Below are positions 8,931 to 16,811 of a DNA stretch of 64,000 nt, piece by piece; within the stretch, counting starts at the first letter, position 1; the number at the start of each line of letters is the position of its first letter. Made by a program: the position numbers and the translations under genes. Under the pieces are notes generated by a model. That model searched no databases. It was not told the DNA's origin and worked only from the letters and a program-made list of their open reading frames with translations. The stretch spans positions 1-64,000 of the forward strand of contig JALSNX010000027.1 of NCBI GenBank assembly GCA_026986775.1, written 5' to 3'. This DNA is from Caldifarciminota bacterium. GTDB taxonomy: Bacteria; Hydrothermota; Hydrothermia; UBA1063; CAJXJZ01.

Positions 8931-8958
8931 TTGAAGTCCATAAAGCTTGCAGTATAAT
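8931..8958 (+). promoter_or_regulatory. Promoter of the RicT-like gene, predicted leaderless
   Basis: TTGAAG (8931-8936) and TATAAT (8953-8958) are 16 bp apart. Six bases separate the -10 box from the ATG at 8965, so transcription should begin at the start codon itself. There is no ribosome binding site. Confidence 0.7.
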
Positions 8959-8964
8959 AGAATT

Positions 8965-9792
8965 ATGTTTAAGTTTAATAGAAGGAAGGACAGAAAAGAA
9001 GGGCATCACGAGGGAAAGAAAATAAGATCACTTGAAGCTTCCATAGTTGGTGGGTCTTTTGAGAGATATTCTCTTATATATCCAATAGATTTGCCACTTG
9101 GCAGTTTTATCTTTGTAAAAACAAGGGCTCATGATAAAGAAATACTGGTGAAAGTCAGGGGATATTCTGAGCGAAAAAGTACCAATATTCTTGAAGGTTA
9201 CAAAATTGCCCCACCTGAGAAAGTAAGAGTGATGATGACCAATATGGTGAAACAGTACTTTTACAATAATAGAATGCTTGATATAAGGGTGGTTGGAAGT
9301 GAAATAAATCTGAATGAGGGGCATCTCAAGATAGAATTTATAGCCGATAAAAAATACTCTCTGGCAAAGGTTGGTGCACATCTCGCTTCTATATTGCATG
9401 TTAGAGTTGATTTTAAACAGATAGGGGCGAGAGACTACGCAAGAGCCATTGGTGGAATAGGCCCCTGTGGAAGAGAACTATGTTGCTCAACATTTTTAAA
9501 AAAGATACCGTCTGTGACACTTGATATGGCAAGGGAACAGTATCTTTACAGCGCTCCTGAAAGGCTTTCAGGTGTATGTGGCAGATTGTTATGCTGTCTT
9601 CGGTATGAGCTTGACTTCTATCGTGAAATGAAGGGAAAACTGCCGGAACCAGGTCAGATGGTGAAGACAGATAAGGGAACAGGAAGGGTGCTTGAGGTTA
9701 ATGCACTTGTTGAGAGGTTTACGGTAATTTATGAGGATGGCACTCAGGATGTAATTTATTTAGGGGAAGGTCGCACCTGGCAGCCTGCATGA
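8965..9792 (+). CDS. ricT: PSP1-domain protein, RicT/YaaT-like
   Basis: The 275-aa protein contains the PSP1 C-terminal region (about 65-170) and the RicT cysteine pattern GIGPCGRELCCSTF and GVCGRLLCCLRYE. In Bacillus, RicT/YaaT works in a complex that affects mRNA processing and sporulation, and these cysteines help bind Fe-S clusters. The role in this lineage is unknown. I start it at ATG 8965. An upstream in-frame TTG at 8947 overlaps the promoter's -10 region and is unlikely. It overlaps the next gene by four bases (ATGA), so translation is probably coupled. Confidence 0.85.
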   Translation: MFKFNRRKDRKEGHHEGKKIRSLEASIVGGSFERYSLIYPIDLPLGSFIFVKTRAHDKEILVKVRGYSERKSTNILEGYKIAPPEKVRVMMTNMVKQYFYNNRMLDIRVVGSEINLNEGHLKIEFIADKKYSLAKVGAHLASILHVRVDFKQIGARDYARAIGGIGPCGRELCCSTFLKKIPSVTLDMAREQYLYSAPERLSGVCGRLLCCLRYELDFYREMKGKLPEPGQMVKTDKGTGRVLEVNALVERFTVIYEDGTQDVIYLGEGRTWQPA

Positions 9793-10124
9793 AGATTCGT
9801 TTTTTAATTAAATTTTCAAAAAAATCGTTTTTTGAGTGGTTTCTCGCTTTTTCCTTTGCGGGAATCCTTTTTTTCATAACGTTGTGGTTGGTGGTTGTTC
9901 TTTACTTACCCTATTATACCAGACATGGAAAAGAGGTTGAGGTGCCATATGTAATAGGCCTTGAAAGAGATAAGGCTGCACGGATAGTTATGGAAAATGG
10001 TCTTAGATACACTTTTCTGGGAAGAGGGCTTTACGTTATAAAGACTGTGCCGGAAGCAGGTACTGTGGTTAAAAAGGGAAGAAGGATAAAATTAACCCTT
10101 TCAGACAGGCTTTCTGAAAGATGA
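9789..10124 (+). CDS. Membrane-anchored single PASTA-domain protein
   Basis: The 111-aa protein has a basic N terminus, one transmembrane helix (about residues 18-44, FAGILFFITLWLVVVLYLPYY) and one PASTA domain (about 50-107: VEVPYVIGLERDKAARIVMENGL, then TVPEAGTVVKKGRRIKLTLS). PASTA modules usually bind muropeptides or sit on penicillin-binding proteins and kinases. Here the domain stands alone outside the membrane. The gene overlaps both neighbours by four bases, so it is part of the ricT operon. No kinase is attached, although a Ser/Thr kinase lies 9 kb away. Confidence 0.85.
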   Translation: MKIRFLIKFSKKSFFEWFLAFSFAGILFFITLWLVVVLYLPYYTRHGKEVEVPYVIGLERDKAARIVMENGLRYTFLGRGLYVIKTVPEAGTVVKKGRRIKLTLSDRLSER

Positions 10125-11338
10125 TGCTCAATCTTCTCCTCGCTTATTTTATTCTCATCCCTATGGATTCTGTCCAGACTGACCATCTAAAAGCCTATGG
10201 TGCGGTTTACAATACACTTAAAAAAGGCATAGATGTTGAATGGTTGCTTAATTATCGGGGGGGAAGTTTTCTAATAGAGGCAAATAAATTTACAGAGAAC
10301 TGGTGTGTGCTACGGGGAGTTTTTTATGAAAAAATAAATGAAGAAGACGTTGAGTCTATCTACAAAGTTATAGAGAATAACAACATGAAAGATATGTTGC
10401 TTGAGAAAGCACCTCAAATAGCCGTTTATGCACCACCTTACTATCAGCCGTGGGATGATGCTGTTTTACTTGCATTAAAGTATGCTGAAATTCCGTTTAA
10501 GCAAATATACGACGATGATGTGTTGAGTGGTACACTGGGAAAGATTGATTGGTTGCATCTTCATCATGAAGATTTTACCGGTATGTTCGGTAAATTCTAT
10601 GCACATTACGGCCATACAAAATGGTATAAAGAGAGGGTGGCTTTTAAGAAATCCATAGCGAAAAAATGGGGGTTTGCCAAGATCTCAGGTCTTGAACATG
10701 CAATTGCTGATTCCATTGCAAATTTTGTAAAAAGAGGTGGATTTCTCTTTGCCATGTGTTCTGCTCCCATCACCCTTGATGTTGCTCTTGCCACAGAAAA
10801 CACTGATATACTGGATGTGGTTTTTGATGGGGACCCTTATGACCCGGAATATCAAAAAAAACTGGATTTTTCCAGGACTTTTGCTTTTAAGGATTTCAAC
10901 ATAATTGTAAATCCATTTGTTTATGAGCACACAGATATAGATGTGTCGCAGGAAGCTTATATAAGAGGAAAGAACACGTATTTTGTTTTAAAGGAGTTTT
11001 CAGCCAAGATAGACCCTATTCCTACTTTACTAACTCAGGACCATACGAGATTCATTAAAGAGTTTTTGGGGCAGGACACGGGCTTTAGAAAGGATAAGTT
11101 GAAGAAGAATGTGATAGTACTTGCTGATGTGCCCGGTACGGATGAAGCCAAGTATATTTATGGCGATTATGGAAAAGGCTTTTTTGTATTTCTTGGCGGT
11201 CATGACCCTGAGGATTTTACCCACTATGTTGGAGACCCTCCAACTGACCTGTCACTGCATAAGCATTCTCCAGGTTACAGGTTGATATTGAACAATGTTC
11301 TTTTCCCCGCTGCTCAGAAGAGGAGGTTAAAGACGTGA
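10121..11338 (+). CDS. Conserved secreted protein of the family often labelled asparagine synthetase B
   Basis: The N terminus is a short signal peptide, followed by IPMDSVQTDHLKAYGAVYNTLKKG and VEWLLNYRGGSFL. This matches a family widespread in Bacteroidetes whose databank name is asparagine synthetase B. The name is unsupported here: the protein has neither an N-terminal catalytic cysteine nor a PP-loop. The central part (YAPPYYQPWDDAVLLALKYAEIPFKQIYDDDVL, then GGFLFAMCSA) resembles a class I glutamine-amidotransferase or flavodoxin-like fold. Function unknown. It overlaps the PASTA gene by four bases and its stop overlaps the GTG of the next gene. Confidence 0.8.
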   Translation: MMLNLLLAYFILIPMDSVQTDHLKAYGAVYNTLKKGIDVEWLLNYRGGSFLIEANKFTENWCVLRGVFYEKINEEDVESIYKVIENNNMKDMLLEKAPQIAVYAPPYYQPWDDAVLLALKYAEIPFKQIYDDDVLSGTLGKIDWLHLHHEDFTGMFGKFYAHYGHTKWYKERVAFKKSIAKKWGFAKISGLEHAIADSIANFVKRGGFLFAMCSAPITLDVALATENTDILDVVFDGDPYDPEYQKKLDFSRTFAFKDFNIIVNPFVYEHTDIDVSQEAYIRGKNTYFVLKEFSAKIDPIPTLLTQDHTRFIKEFLGQDTGFRKDKLKKNVIVLADVPGTDEAKYIYGDYGKGFFVFLGGHDPEDFTHYVGDPPTDLSLHKHSPGYRLILNNVLFPAAQKRRLKT

Positions 11339-12000
11339 GAATTACAGTTCTCTATGATAACAATGTAGTAAGAGAAAAGCTTCATCCGGCACATGGTTTC
11401 TCAGTACTAGTTGAAAATAAAAAATTCAGCCTATTATTTGATACAGGCTGGAGTGGTCCTATACTACTTGAGAATGCCCGAACTCTTGGGAAAGACCTGA
11501 AACAGGTACGGTTTATATTTTTGTCCCATCAGCACTGGGACCATATAGGTGGTCTACCTGATGTTTTAAAGGAAATTCAGAGAGAAGTTATTTTTATTGT
11601 ACCACGTTCTTTTACAAAAGGATTTAAAAGAGAGTTATCTCATTACGGTGAAGTAATGGAGGCAGATAGTTCTGTGTTTGAGTTTGCTCCTGGATTTTTC
11701 AGCACAGGTGAGATGGACTCAGATATAGGTATAAAGGAACAAGCGCTTTTTATAAAAGGGAAGAAGGATGTCCTGATTGTAGGGTGTTCCCATCCTGATG
11801 TCTACAGGATGATTAATTTGGTTGGGAAGGTTGATATACTCATGGGAGGTTTTCATGGGTTTGAAAGAATTGAACTATTGGGTGATGTTGTAGGGGAGCG
11901 TATTTTTCCGTGCCATTGTACAGTAAAAAAGGATGAAATTTTGGATATGTACACTGAAAAATCGCAAAAATGCGGTGCAGGTCTGGAGGTGGAGATATGA
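11335..12000 (+). CDS. MBL-fold metallohydrolase of the COG1237 type
   Basis: The 221-aa protein shows AHGFSVLVE, LLFDTGWSGPILLENARTLG and the metal motif SHQHWDHIGG (HxHxDH), then GCSHPDV, GGFHGF and PCHCT. This is the metallo-beta-lactamase family that includes archaeal dihydropterin-ribofuranosyl-aminobenzene-phosphate (methanopterin precursor) enzymes. Most bacterial members have unknown substrates, so only hydrolase activity with two metals is inferred. The GTG start is supported by GAGGAGG upstream and by overlap with the previous stop. Confidence 0.85.
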   Translation: MRITVLYDNNVVREKLHPAHGFSVLVENKKFSLLFDTGWSGPILLENARTLGKDLKQVRFIFLSHQHWDHIGGLPDVLKEIQREVIFIVPRSFTKGFKRELSHYGEVMEADSSVFEFAPGFFSTGEMDSDIGIKEQALFIKGKKDVLIVGCSHPDVYRMINLVGKVDILMGGFHGFERIELLGDVVGERIFPCHCTVKKDEILDMYTEKSQKCGAGLEVEI

Positions 12001-12578
12001 GTATTTGGATATTTATAATTGTGGCATTCAAGGCTATAAGTATGACACTTATAGGTGTTGAGAATAATGATACAACCTATTTCCATGTGGATATTCAAAA
12101 TCAGGACACCGTTTATTTTATACACGCTACAAATACAAAAGGATTGGATACAAGAGCCTATACAGATACATTGTGGAGACTTTTAAAACTCTCTAAAATT
12201 CAGCCTGGAAAGGTTAAAATGAAAGAGGAGTGGAGAGAAGGCTTTTACTTTGTTGAAATAAATGGAAAGGAGAAGAAATATAAAAGCAGAGAACCCCTTA
12301 TTGATAGACATATAGTAGGCTATTTCCTTGCCACTCAGAGGGACTGTTGTATCAAAAAATTCAGAATGCTTGTGCCTGAAAAAGGCATTTTCCCGTTTAA
12401 ATCAAAATGCTTTATAAAAGATGGGAAAAGATTGAGGACACTTGAAATAGGAGGACTGTATAGAGCGGTATATAGAAAAACATTTTATTTCCTCTTTGAT
12501 GAAGAAAAGCCGCTTATGTATAAATACTGGGATAATGATAATCGTGGTCTCGTGTTAAAAGATTACAGGATTGAATAG
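11997..12578 (+). CDS. Secreted or membrane-anchored protein of unknown function
   Basis: This 193-aa protein begins with a hydrophobic segment (SIWIFIIVAFKAISMTLIG) fit for export. The remainder is basic with beta-strand-like segments (EGFYFVEINGKEKKYKS, TFYFLFDEEKP). It has two adjacent cysteines (RDCCIKKF) and one later Cys. No family recognised. I start it at ATG 11997, which overlaps the stop of the MBL gene as ATGA. It is the last gene of the ricT operon and is followed by a strong terminator. Confidence 0.65.
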   Translation: MSIWIFIIVAFKAISMTLIGVENNDTTYFHVDIQNQDTVYFIHATNTKGLDTRAYTDTLWRLLKLSKIQPGKVKMKEEWREGFYFVEINGKEKKYKSREPLIDRHIVGYFLATQRDCCIKKFRMLVPEKGIFPFKSKCFIKDGKRLRTLEIGGLYRAVYRKTFYFLFDEEKPLMYKYWDNDNRGLVLKDYRIE

Positions 12579-12585
12579 AAAATAA

Positions 12586-12609
12586 AAAACGCCCCACGAG
12601 GGGCGTTTT
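12586..12609. terminator. Bidirectional terminator between convergent genes
   Basis: A ten-bp stem (AAAACGCCCC with GGGGCGTTTT) closes an ACGA tetraloop, flanked by A- and T-runs on both sides. It serves the ricT operon on the plus strand and hsp20 on the minus strand. Confidence 0.9.
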
Positions 12610-12624
12610 GACTGTAACATGGCT

Positions 12625-13068
12625 TTATTTTATTTCTATTTCAATTTCTTTCGGTTTAGATTTTTCGGATTTTGGTAATGTTATTGTAAGAATTCCGTTT
12701 TTATACTCTGCTTTGGCCTTGTCGGGTTCTATTTCTTCCGGCAGTTGAATTGTTCTTGCGAATTTGCCGTAAACCATTTCAACTCTGTGATAGGTTTTAC
12801 CCTTTTCCTCTTTTTCTTTCTTTCTCTCTCCTGATATGGTGATGCTATTTTCCCGCAGGGAGATTTTTATATCATCTTTTGAAAGACCGGGTAGCTCGGC
12901 TTTTACAATGTACTCTTTTTCAGTTTCTTCTACATCAATAGCAGGAATGAAATACCCCTCATGCTCTCCAGAAACTGCCGGGTACCTTCCGAAGAAAGAG
13001 TCAAAGACTCTGTCAATCTCATCTCTCAGGTCTTTCCATGGGTCCCACCTTGTGATATCCATTGCCAT
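12625..13068 (-). CDS. hsp20: Small heat-shock protein, Hsp20/alpha-crystallin family
   Basis: The 147-aa protein has the alpha-crystallin domain at about residues 40-135: ELPGLSKDDIKISLRENSITISGERK, then the conserved KNGILTITLPK. It begins with WDPWKDLRDEIDRVFDSFF, the usual N-terminal arm. It acts as an ATP-independent holdase that keeps denatured proteins soluble in the cytoplasm. The start has an AAGGAGGTGAG ribosome binding site. It is monocistronic, with its own promoter facing away from the tRNA-Ala promoter. No CIRCE element is visible. Confidence 0.97.
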   Translation of the reverse strand: MAMDITRWDPWKDLRDEIDRVFDSFFGRYPAVSGEHEGYFIPAIDVEETEKEYIVKAELPGLSKDDIKISLRENSITISGERKKEKEEKGKTYHRVEMVYGKFARTIQLPEEIEPDKAKAEYKNGILTITLPKSEKSKPKEIEIEIK

Positions 13069-13106
13069 CGTCTCACCTCCTTTTTTATTTTTTGTCTGTT
13101 TATATA

Positions 13107-13135
13107 TAAATATTAATTATGGAGTGAACTGTCAA
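13107..13135 (-). promoter_or_regulatory. Promoter of hsp20
   Basis: On the minus strand a perfect TTGACA (13130-13135) and TATTTA (13107-13112) are 17 bp apart, leaving a short leader before the AAGGAGG site. Confidence 0.65.
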
Positions 13136-13159
13136 GGGGTGTTTTTTGAAAAAAATAAT

Positions 13160-13188
13160 TTGCAAACTCGGAACATAGCCTTTATAAT
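13160..13188 (+). promoter_or_regulatory. Promoter of tRNA-Ala
   Basis: TTGCAA (13160-13165) and TATAAT (13183-13188) are 17 bp apart, 11 bases before the mature tRNA 5' end. Confidence 0.7.
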
Positions 13189-13199
13189 ATTAAAAACTT

Positions 13200-13275
13200 G
13201 GGGATGTAGCTCAGCTGGGAGAGCATCGGCTTTGCAAGCCGGGGGTCGGGGGTTCGAGTCCCCCCATCTCCACCA
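13200..13275 (+). tRNA. tRNA-Ala (anticodon UGC)
   Basis: The 76-base gene folds as a cloverleaf with acceptor strands GGGATG... and CATCTCC, D-arm GCTCAGCTGGGAGAGC, anticodon loop TTTGCAA and T-arm GGGTTCGAGTCCC, and it encodes CCA. A G3:U70 wobble, the alanine identity pair, is present. Numbering starts with the last G before 13201. Confidence 0.97.
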
Positions 13276-13281
13276 GAGAAA

Positions 13282-13644
13282 ATGGACCTGTTTTTGTTTT
13301 TTTTAGTGGGCTTTTTCCCCCTAAGGGTCAGGGGGATTAATGCTAATTCTGTAAAACCTGATTTCCTTTCTGTTACCTACTCCAGTGCAGGTATCTTTTC
13401 CACCACTCTTCAAAAAACACTAATCAGTAAGAAAGGATTGAATGTATCTCTGGCCATGACCTCTTTGCAAGTAAGAGGTGTGAAAAGACCCTATGTATTT
13501 TCTAATGTATCATTTATGTATGAAAAAACATTTTCAACTGGTCTAACCCTGTCTTTCAAGGGATTTTTAAATTTTCCTGTTAATCACAATAGTATGATGT
13601 TAAGGGAGGTATGGAATGAAAATAGCGATTTGCGACCCCATTGA
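13282..13644 (+). CDS. Short secreted protein of unknown function, beta-rich
   Basis: This 120-aa frame starts only six bases after the tRNA CCA end, so it would be read from the tRNA transcript. It opens with a good signal peptide (MDLFLFFLVGFFPLRVRG) and continues with amphipathic strands (LNVSLAMTSLQVRG, LTLSFKGFLNF) that resemble part of an outer-membrane barrel. It overlaps the SerA-like start by 29 bases. No strong ribosome binding site is visible and no family is recognised, so it may be a remnant or a real small envelope protein. Confidence 0.45.
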   Translation: MDLFLFFLVGFFPLRVRGINANSVKPDFLSVTYSSAGIFSTTLQKTLISKKGLNVSLAMTSLQVRGVKRPYVFSNVSFMYEKTFSTGLTLSFKGFLNFPVNHNSMMLREVWNENSDLRPH

Positions 13645-14521
13645 TAAAAAGGCACTTGAGAAATTAAGTAGTCTTGGTCTTGATGTAAAGGACCTTTCTT
13701 CTATAGATAAGACTGAACTTGTAGAACGTGTAAAGGATGCAGATATTCTTGTGGTGAGAAGTGCTACAAAGGTAAAAGGTGAATTGTTAGATGCACTGGA
13801 AAGTGCAAAGTTAATAATAAGAGGAGGAGTTGGTCTGGATAATATTGATATTGAAGGTGCAGAGAAGAAGGGTATTAAGGTGGTAAATACTCCAGAAGCA
13901 AGTTCTGTGTCTGTGGCAGAACTTGTATTCGCCCATATATTTGCAATTTATAGACATGTCGTGAGGGGAACCGTAGGTATAAAAGAGGGAAAGTGGGAGA
14001 AGAAGGCTCTTAAGGGCAACGAAATTTTTGGAAAGACAATAGGTATCATTGGCATGGGAAGAATTGGCCGTGAGGTTGCTATAAGGGCAAAGGCACTGGG
14101 AATGACTGTTCTTGGCTACGATGTTGTGGATTTTCCTGAGGAATTTGCGGAGAAAGTATCTCTTGATGAACTTTATGAAAGGTCAGACATAATTACCCTG
14201 CATGTACCTCTTATTCCTGCTACAAAGCACATGATTAATAAAGATAGCATTTCTAAAATGAAAGATGGTGTGGTCATTATTAACTGTTCACGTGGTGGGA
14301 TTGTTGATGAGGTTGCTCTTTATGAGGCCTTAAAGGATGGAAAGGTTAAGGGCGTCGGGCTGGATGTCTTTGAAAAGGAACCACCAGAAAGGTCACCTCT
14401 GTTTGAGCTTGATAATGTGACACTCACCCCTCATATAGGTGCGTCTACTAAAGAAGCTCAGGCTAAAATAGGTGTGGAAATTGTAAATAAGGTGAAGGCA
14501 TTTATAGAAGGAAAGCTCTGA
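13616..14521 (+). CDS. serA: D-3-phosphoglycerate dehydrogenase-type 2-hydroxyacid dehydrogenase
   Basis: The 301-aa protein has the split catalytic/NAD-binding layout of the D-isomer 2-hydroxyacid dehydrogenases. GIIGMGRIGREVA (about residues 140-152) is the NAD motif. SRGGIVDE, DVFEKEPP and TPHIGAST carry the catalytic Arg, Glu and His. The best match is the short phosphoglycerate dehydrogenase lacking the C-terminal ACT regulatory domain, so serine feedback through ACT is not expected. It would make 3-phosphohydroxypyruvate for serine synthesis. Close homologues act on other hydroxyacids. GGGAGG precedes the ATG. The stop overlaps the next start by one base. Confidence 0.88.
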   Translation: MKIAICDPIDKKALEKLSSLGLDVKDLSSIDKTELVERVKDADILVVRSATKVKGELLDALESAKLIIRGGVGLDNIDIEGAEKKGIKVVNTPEASSVSVAELVFAHIFAIYRHVVRGTVGIKEGKWEKKALKGNEIFGKTIGIIGMGRIGREVAIRAKALGMTVLGYDVVDFPEEFAEKVSLDELYERSDIITLHVPLIPATKHMINKDSISKMKDGVVIINCSRGGIVDEVALYEALKDGKVKGVGLDVFEKEPPERSPLFELDNVTLTPHIGASTKEAQAKIGVEIVNKVKAFIEGKL

Positions 14522-15531
14522 TGGAGGAAGATAGACTACTTGGCTCGCTGAGAGCTTTGCTTGAAATTGGGCGGGAAATAAATGCTCTCAAGCCTCTTGA
14601 TACGCTTCTGGACCTCATAGTTAAAAAGGCAGATGAACTGTTTCATGAGAGCTACACCAGTATAATTTTGTATGACCAGGAAAAAGAGATGTGGATAAAA
14701 GGCGTTTCCACAGACAAAAATCACCGATTTGATATACACAGGTTTGTAAGAAAGAATGGTGCATCTTTTACAATTGTCAGTACAAGAAAACCTCTTATAG
14801 TAGAAGATGTTGACAAAAGCCCTTATGGACAGCATCCCTTTTTGAGGATGGGGAAAATAAGGTCATTTGTAGGCGTTCCTATAATACACAATGACATAGT
14901 TAAAGGTGTGTTATATATTTACTCACGGGAATCTATGAGCTTTTCAGAGGAGGATGTGGAACTTTTGAGGATTTTTGCTGAGTATGCAGCTTTAGCACTC
15001 TACAACAATGAGCTCTATGAAGAACTCAGGAGAACGCAGATAAAGGACATACTGACAGGTCTGTATAATAACCTCTATGTTCGGTCTATACTTGAACGGG
15101 AAAGCATGAGGACAAGAGATGTTAACAATATATCTGTGATACTTATTGACATAGTTGGAATGAAAGACATAAACAGAAAGTATGGATTTGAGTTTGGAGA
15201 CATGGTTTTGAAGAAGGCTGGAAAAATAATCAGGGAGCGACTTGATAAGATACATGTGCCTGCAAGATACGCGGCTGATGAGTTTCTTGTAGTTTTGATG
15301 GGAGATGATGAAAGTAGGGCCAGAGAAAGGGCCAGGAAAATTGTGGATGAAGTTCATGCTGTGCCACTGGTTATTGATGGCAATGAGATAAAACTTGACC
15401 TCAATGTTGGAGTTGCTGAATTGAAGATGGGTATGACCTATAACACACTAATGAATGCTGTGGAGGAGGCTCTCTTTGAAGCAAAAAGAAGAGGTGTAAA
15501 TCAAATAGTTGCGTCCTCTGATGTTGAGTAG
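14521..15531 (+). CDS. GAF domain plus degenerate GGDEF domain protein
   Basis: The 336-aa soluble protein has an N-terminal GAF sensor domain (about 15-165; RSFVGVPIIHNDIVKGVLYIYS) and a C-terminal GGDEF-family domain (about 168-330; ILTGLYNNLYVRSILERE, LIDIVGMKDINRKYGFEFGD). The signature loop is AADEF at residues 251-255 instead of GGDEF. Loss of both glycines normally abolishes cyclic di-GMP synthesis, so the domain may bind GTP or a partner without making product. Coupled to serA by a one-base overlap and placed just upstream of the kinase/phosphatase operon. Confidence 0.88.
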   Translation: MEEDRLLGSLRALLEIGREINALKPLDTLLDLIVKKADELFHESYTSIILYDQEKEMWIKGVSTDKNHRFDIHRFVRKNGASFTIVSTRKPLIVEDVDKSPYGQHPFLRMGKIRSFVGVPIIHNDIVKGVLYIYSRESMSFSEEDVELLRIFAEYAALALYNNELYEELRRTQIKDILTGLYNNLYVRSILERESMRTRDVNNISVILIDIVGMKDINRKYGFEFGDMVLKKAGKIIRERLDKIHVPARYAADEFLVVLMGDDESRARERARKIVDEVHAVPLVIDGNEIKLDLNVGVAELKMGMTYNTLMNAVEEALFEAKRRGVNQIVASSDVE

Positions 15532-15556
15532 AAAGTTTAAATTGATCCTTTAAAAA

Positions 15557-15586
15557 TTGACCGTCTGTTAAAAAAAGCCTTATAAT
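15557..15586 (+). promoter_or_regulatory. Promoter of the VWA-FHA-PP2C-kinase operon, nearly leaderless
   Basis: TTGACC (15557-15562) and TATAAT (15581-15586) are 18 bp apart. Ten bases separate the -10 box from the ATG, giving a leader of about 0-4 bases and no ribosome binding site. The -10 context AGCCTTATAATA is shared with the fur-like gene and the tRNA promoter. Confidence 0.7.
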
Positions 15587-15596
15587 AATACACACT

Positions 15597-16811
15597 ATGT
15601 TTACCATAAAGTACGGTCTTAACAAACTGCCAGAAGAGGGTAAAACAGAGGTACAGCGGTTTTTCCTCATGTCACTTTTCGGTGAGAAAGTTGAAAAAAC
15701 TCCCAGATTGAACGTTGCTTTTGTACTTGATAAAAGTGGTTCAATGGATGGTGCTCCAATTGAGAGCCTAAAGGCAGGACTAAAACGTGCTCTTGATGTT
15801 TTCACGGAAAACGACAGGGTAAGCATAGTCCTTTTTGACAGTATGATAGAAGTGCTCCTTGAAAACACCCGTCTCTATGGTCCTGATAAGAAAAGGGTTA
15901 AGCATCTTATAAGTACCATTGAGGCTATGGGAGGTACCTGTATAGATGAGGGACTGGAGGCTGGAATAAAAGAATTGCAAAAAGTTAAACTTAAAGAGTA
16001 TGTTAACTGGATTATACTTTTGACAGATGGCAAAAACGAGCATGGTTCTAATGAACATGCAATTGAGGTGGCAACACAGGCCAGAGAGCTTGGGATATCT
16101 GTATTTACGATAGGTCTTGGAAAACACTGGAGCCCTTCGCTTCTTGAAAAAATAGCAGATATAACCAAGGGTGAAATGTTTTATGTGGAGGAGCCAAGAG
16201 AGCTTAAAGAAATATTCACAGAAAAATCTGCAAAAATAAGAAAAACAGTTGCCAAAAATGTTGAGATTATACTGAAATTGCATGAAGGTGTTACGTTTTC
16301 AGATATTAACCCTGCTTTTATTGTTCGTCCCCAGATTGTGGCTCTTGAACCTGTTCTGGATGTTGACCAGTATATAATTGATGTGGGAGATATATTTGAG
16401 GGTGAAAACAAGGATATTATGTTTCAATTGTTTATGAGGGGAAATCAGAAATACATTTTTGGATTTAAGGTGAATTACTACGATATTGAAGGTAATCGTA
16501 AAGAAATACCCTGGAAAGAGGGTGTTCCTGCAACTTTATACGAAGAAGCAGGAGAATTCAATACAATAATAGAGCGATTGAGTGTGTATCTGCAATCGGA
16601 GCTTGTTAATGAGCTCCTTGAGGGTGGAACACCTGAGCAGGCTCTAACCCTTCTTCAAACCATGCAGATGACAGCAACCAAGTTGGACGATGAAGAGCTT
16701 AAGACGATTATTGACCAGAATGTCACAAAGATAAAAGACGGTATTGAGCTTTCAAATGAGGATCTGATTAAAACAAAGATGTTTACAAAGACAGTGATAA
16801 AAGATGACTAA
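15597..16811 (+). CDS. VWA-domain protein (TerY-like), first gene of a signalling operon
   Basis: The 404-aa protein carries a von Willebrand factor A domain at about residues 37-215. Its MIDAS residues are intact: DKSGSMDG (D45, S47, S49), GGTCIDEG and LLTDGKNEHG. The C-terminal half is beta-rich and ends in a helical segment, without transmembrane helices, so it is cytoplasmic. VWA proteins with PP2C and kinase partners form the TerY-P type triads described from genome context. The same combination is present here. It likely serves as a metal-dependent scaffold or client of the kinase. It overlaps the FHA gene by eight bases. Confidence 0.88.
   Translation: MFTIKYGLNKLPEEGKTEVQRFFLMSLFGEKVEKTPRLNVAFVLDKSGSMDGAPIESLKAGLKRALDVFTENDRVSIVLFDSMIEVLLENTRLYGPDKKRVKHLISTIEAMGGTCIDEGLEAGIKELQKVKLKEYVNWIILLTDGKNEHGSNEHAIEVATQARELGISVFTIGLGKHWSPSLLEKIADITKGEMFYVEEPRELKEIFTEKSAKIRKTVAKNVEIILKLHEGVTFSDINPAFIVRPQIVALEPVLDVDQYIIDVGDIFEGENKDIMFQLFMRGNQKYIFGFKVNYYDIEGNRKEIPWKEGVPATLYEEAGEFNTIIERLSVYLQSELVNELLEGGTPEQALTLLQTMQMTATKLDDEELKTIIDQNVTKIKDGIELSNEDLIKTKMFTKTVIKDD

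Noticed and set aside
8947-8964. TTG start for the RicT-like gene
   Set aside because: It falls on the -10 promoter box, so it would precede the predicted transcript start.
10121-11338. Annotation as asparagine synthetase B
   Set aside because: No glutaminase cysteine, no PP-loop and a signal peptide; only the databank name suggests it.
13200-13275. tRNA as an integration site for a mobile element
   Set aside because: No integrase, duplicated tRNA end or foreign-looking cargo is next to it.
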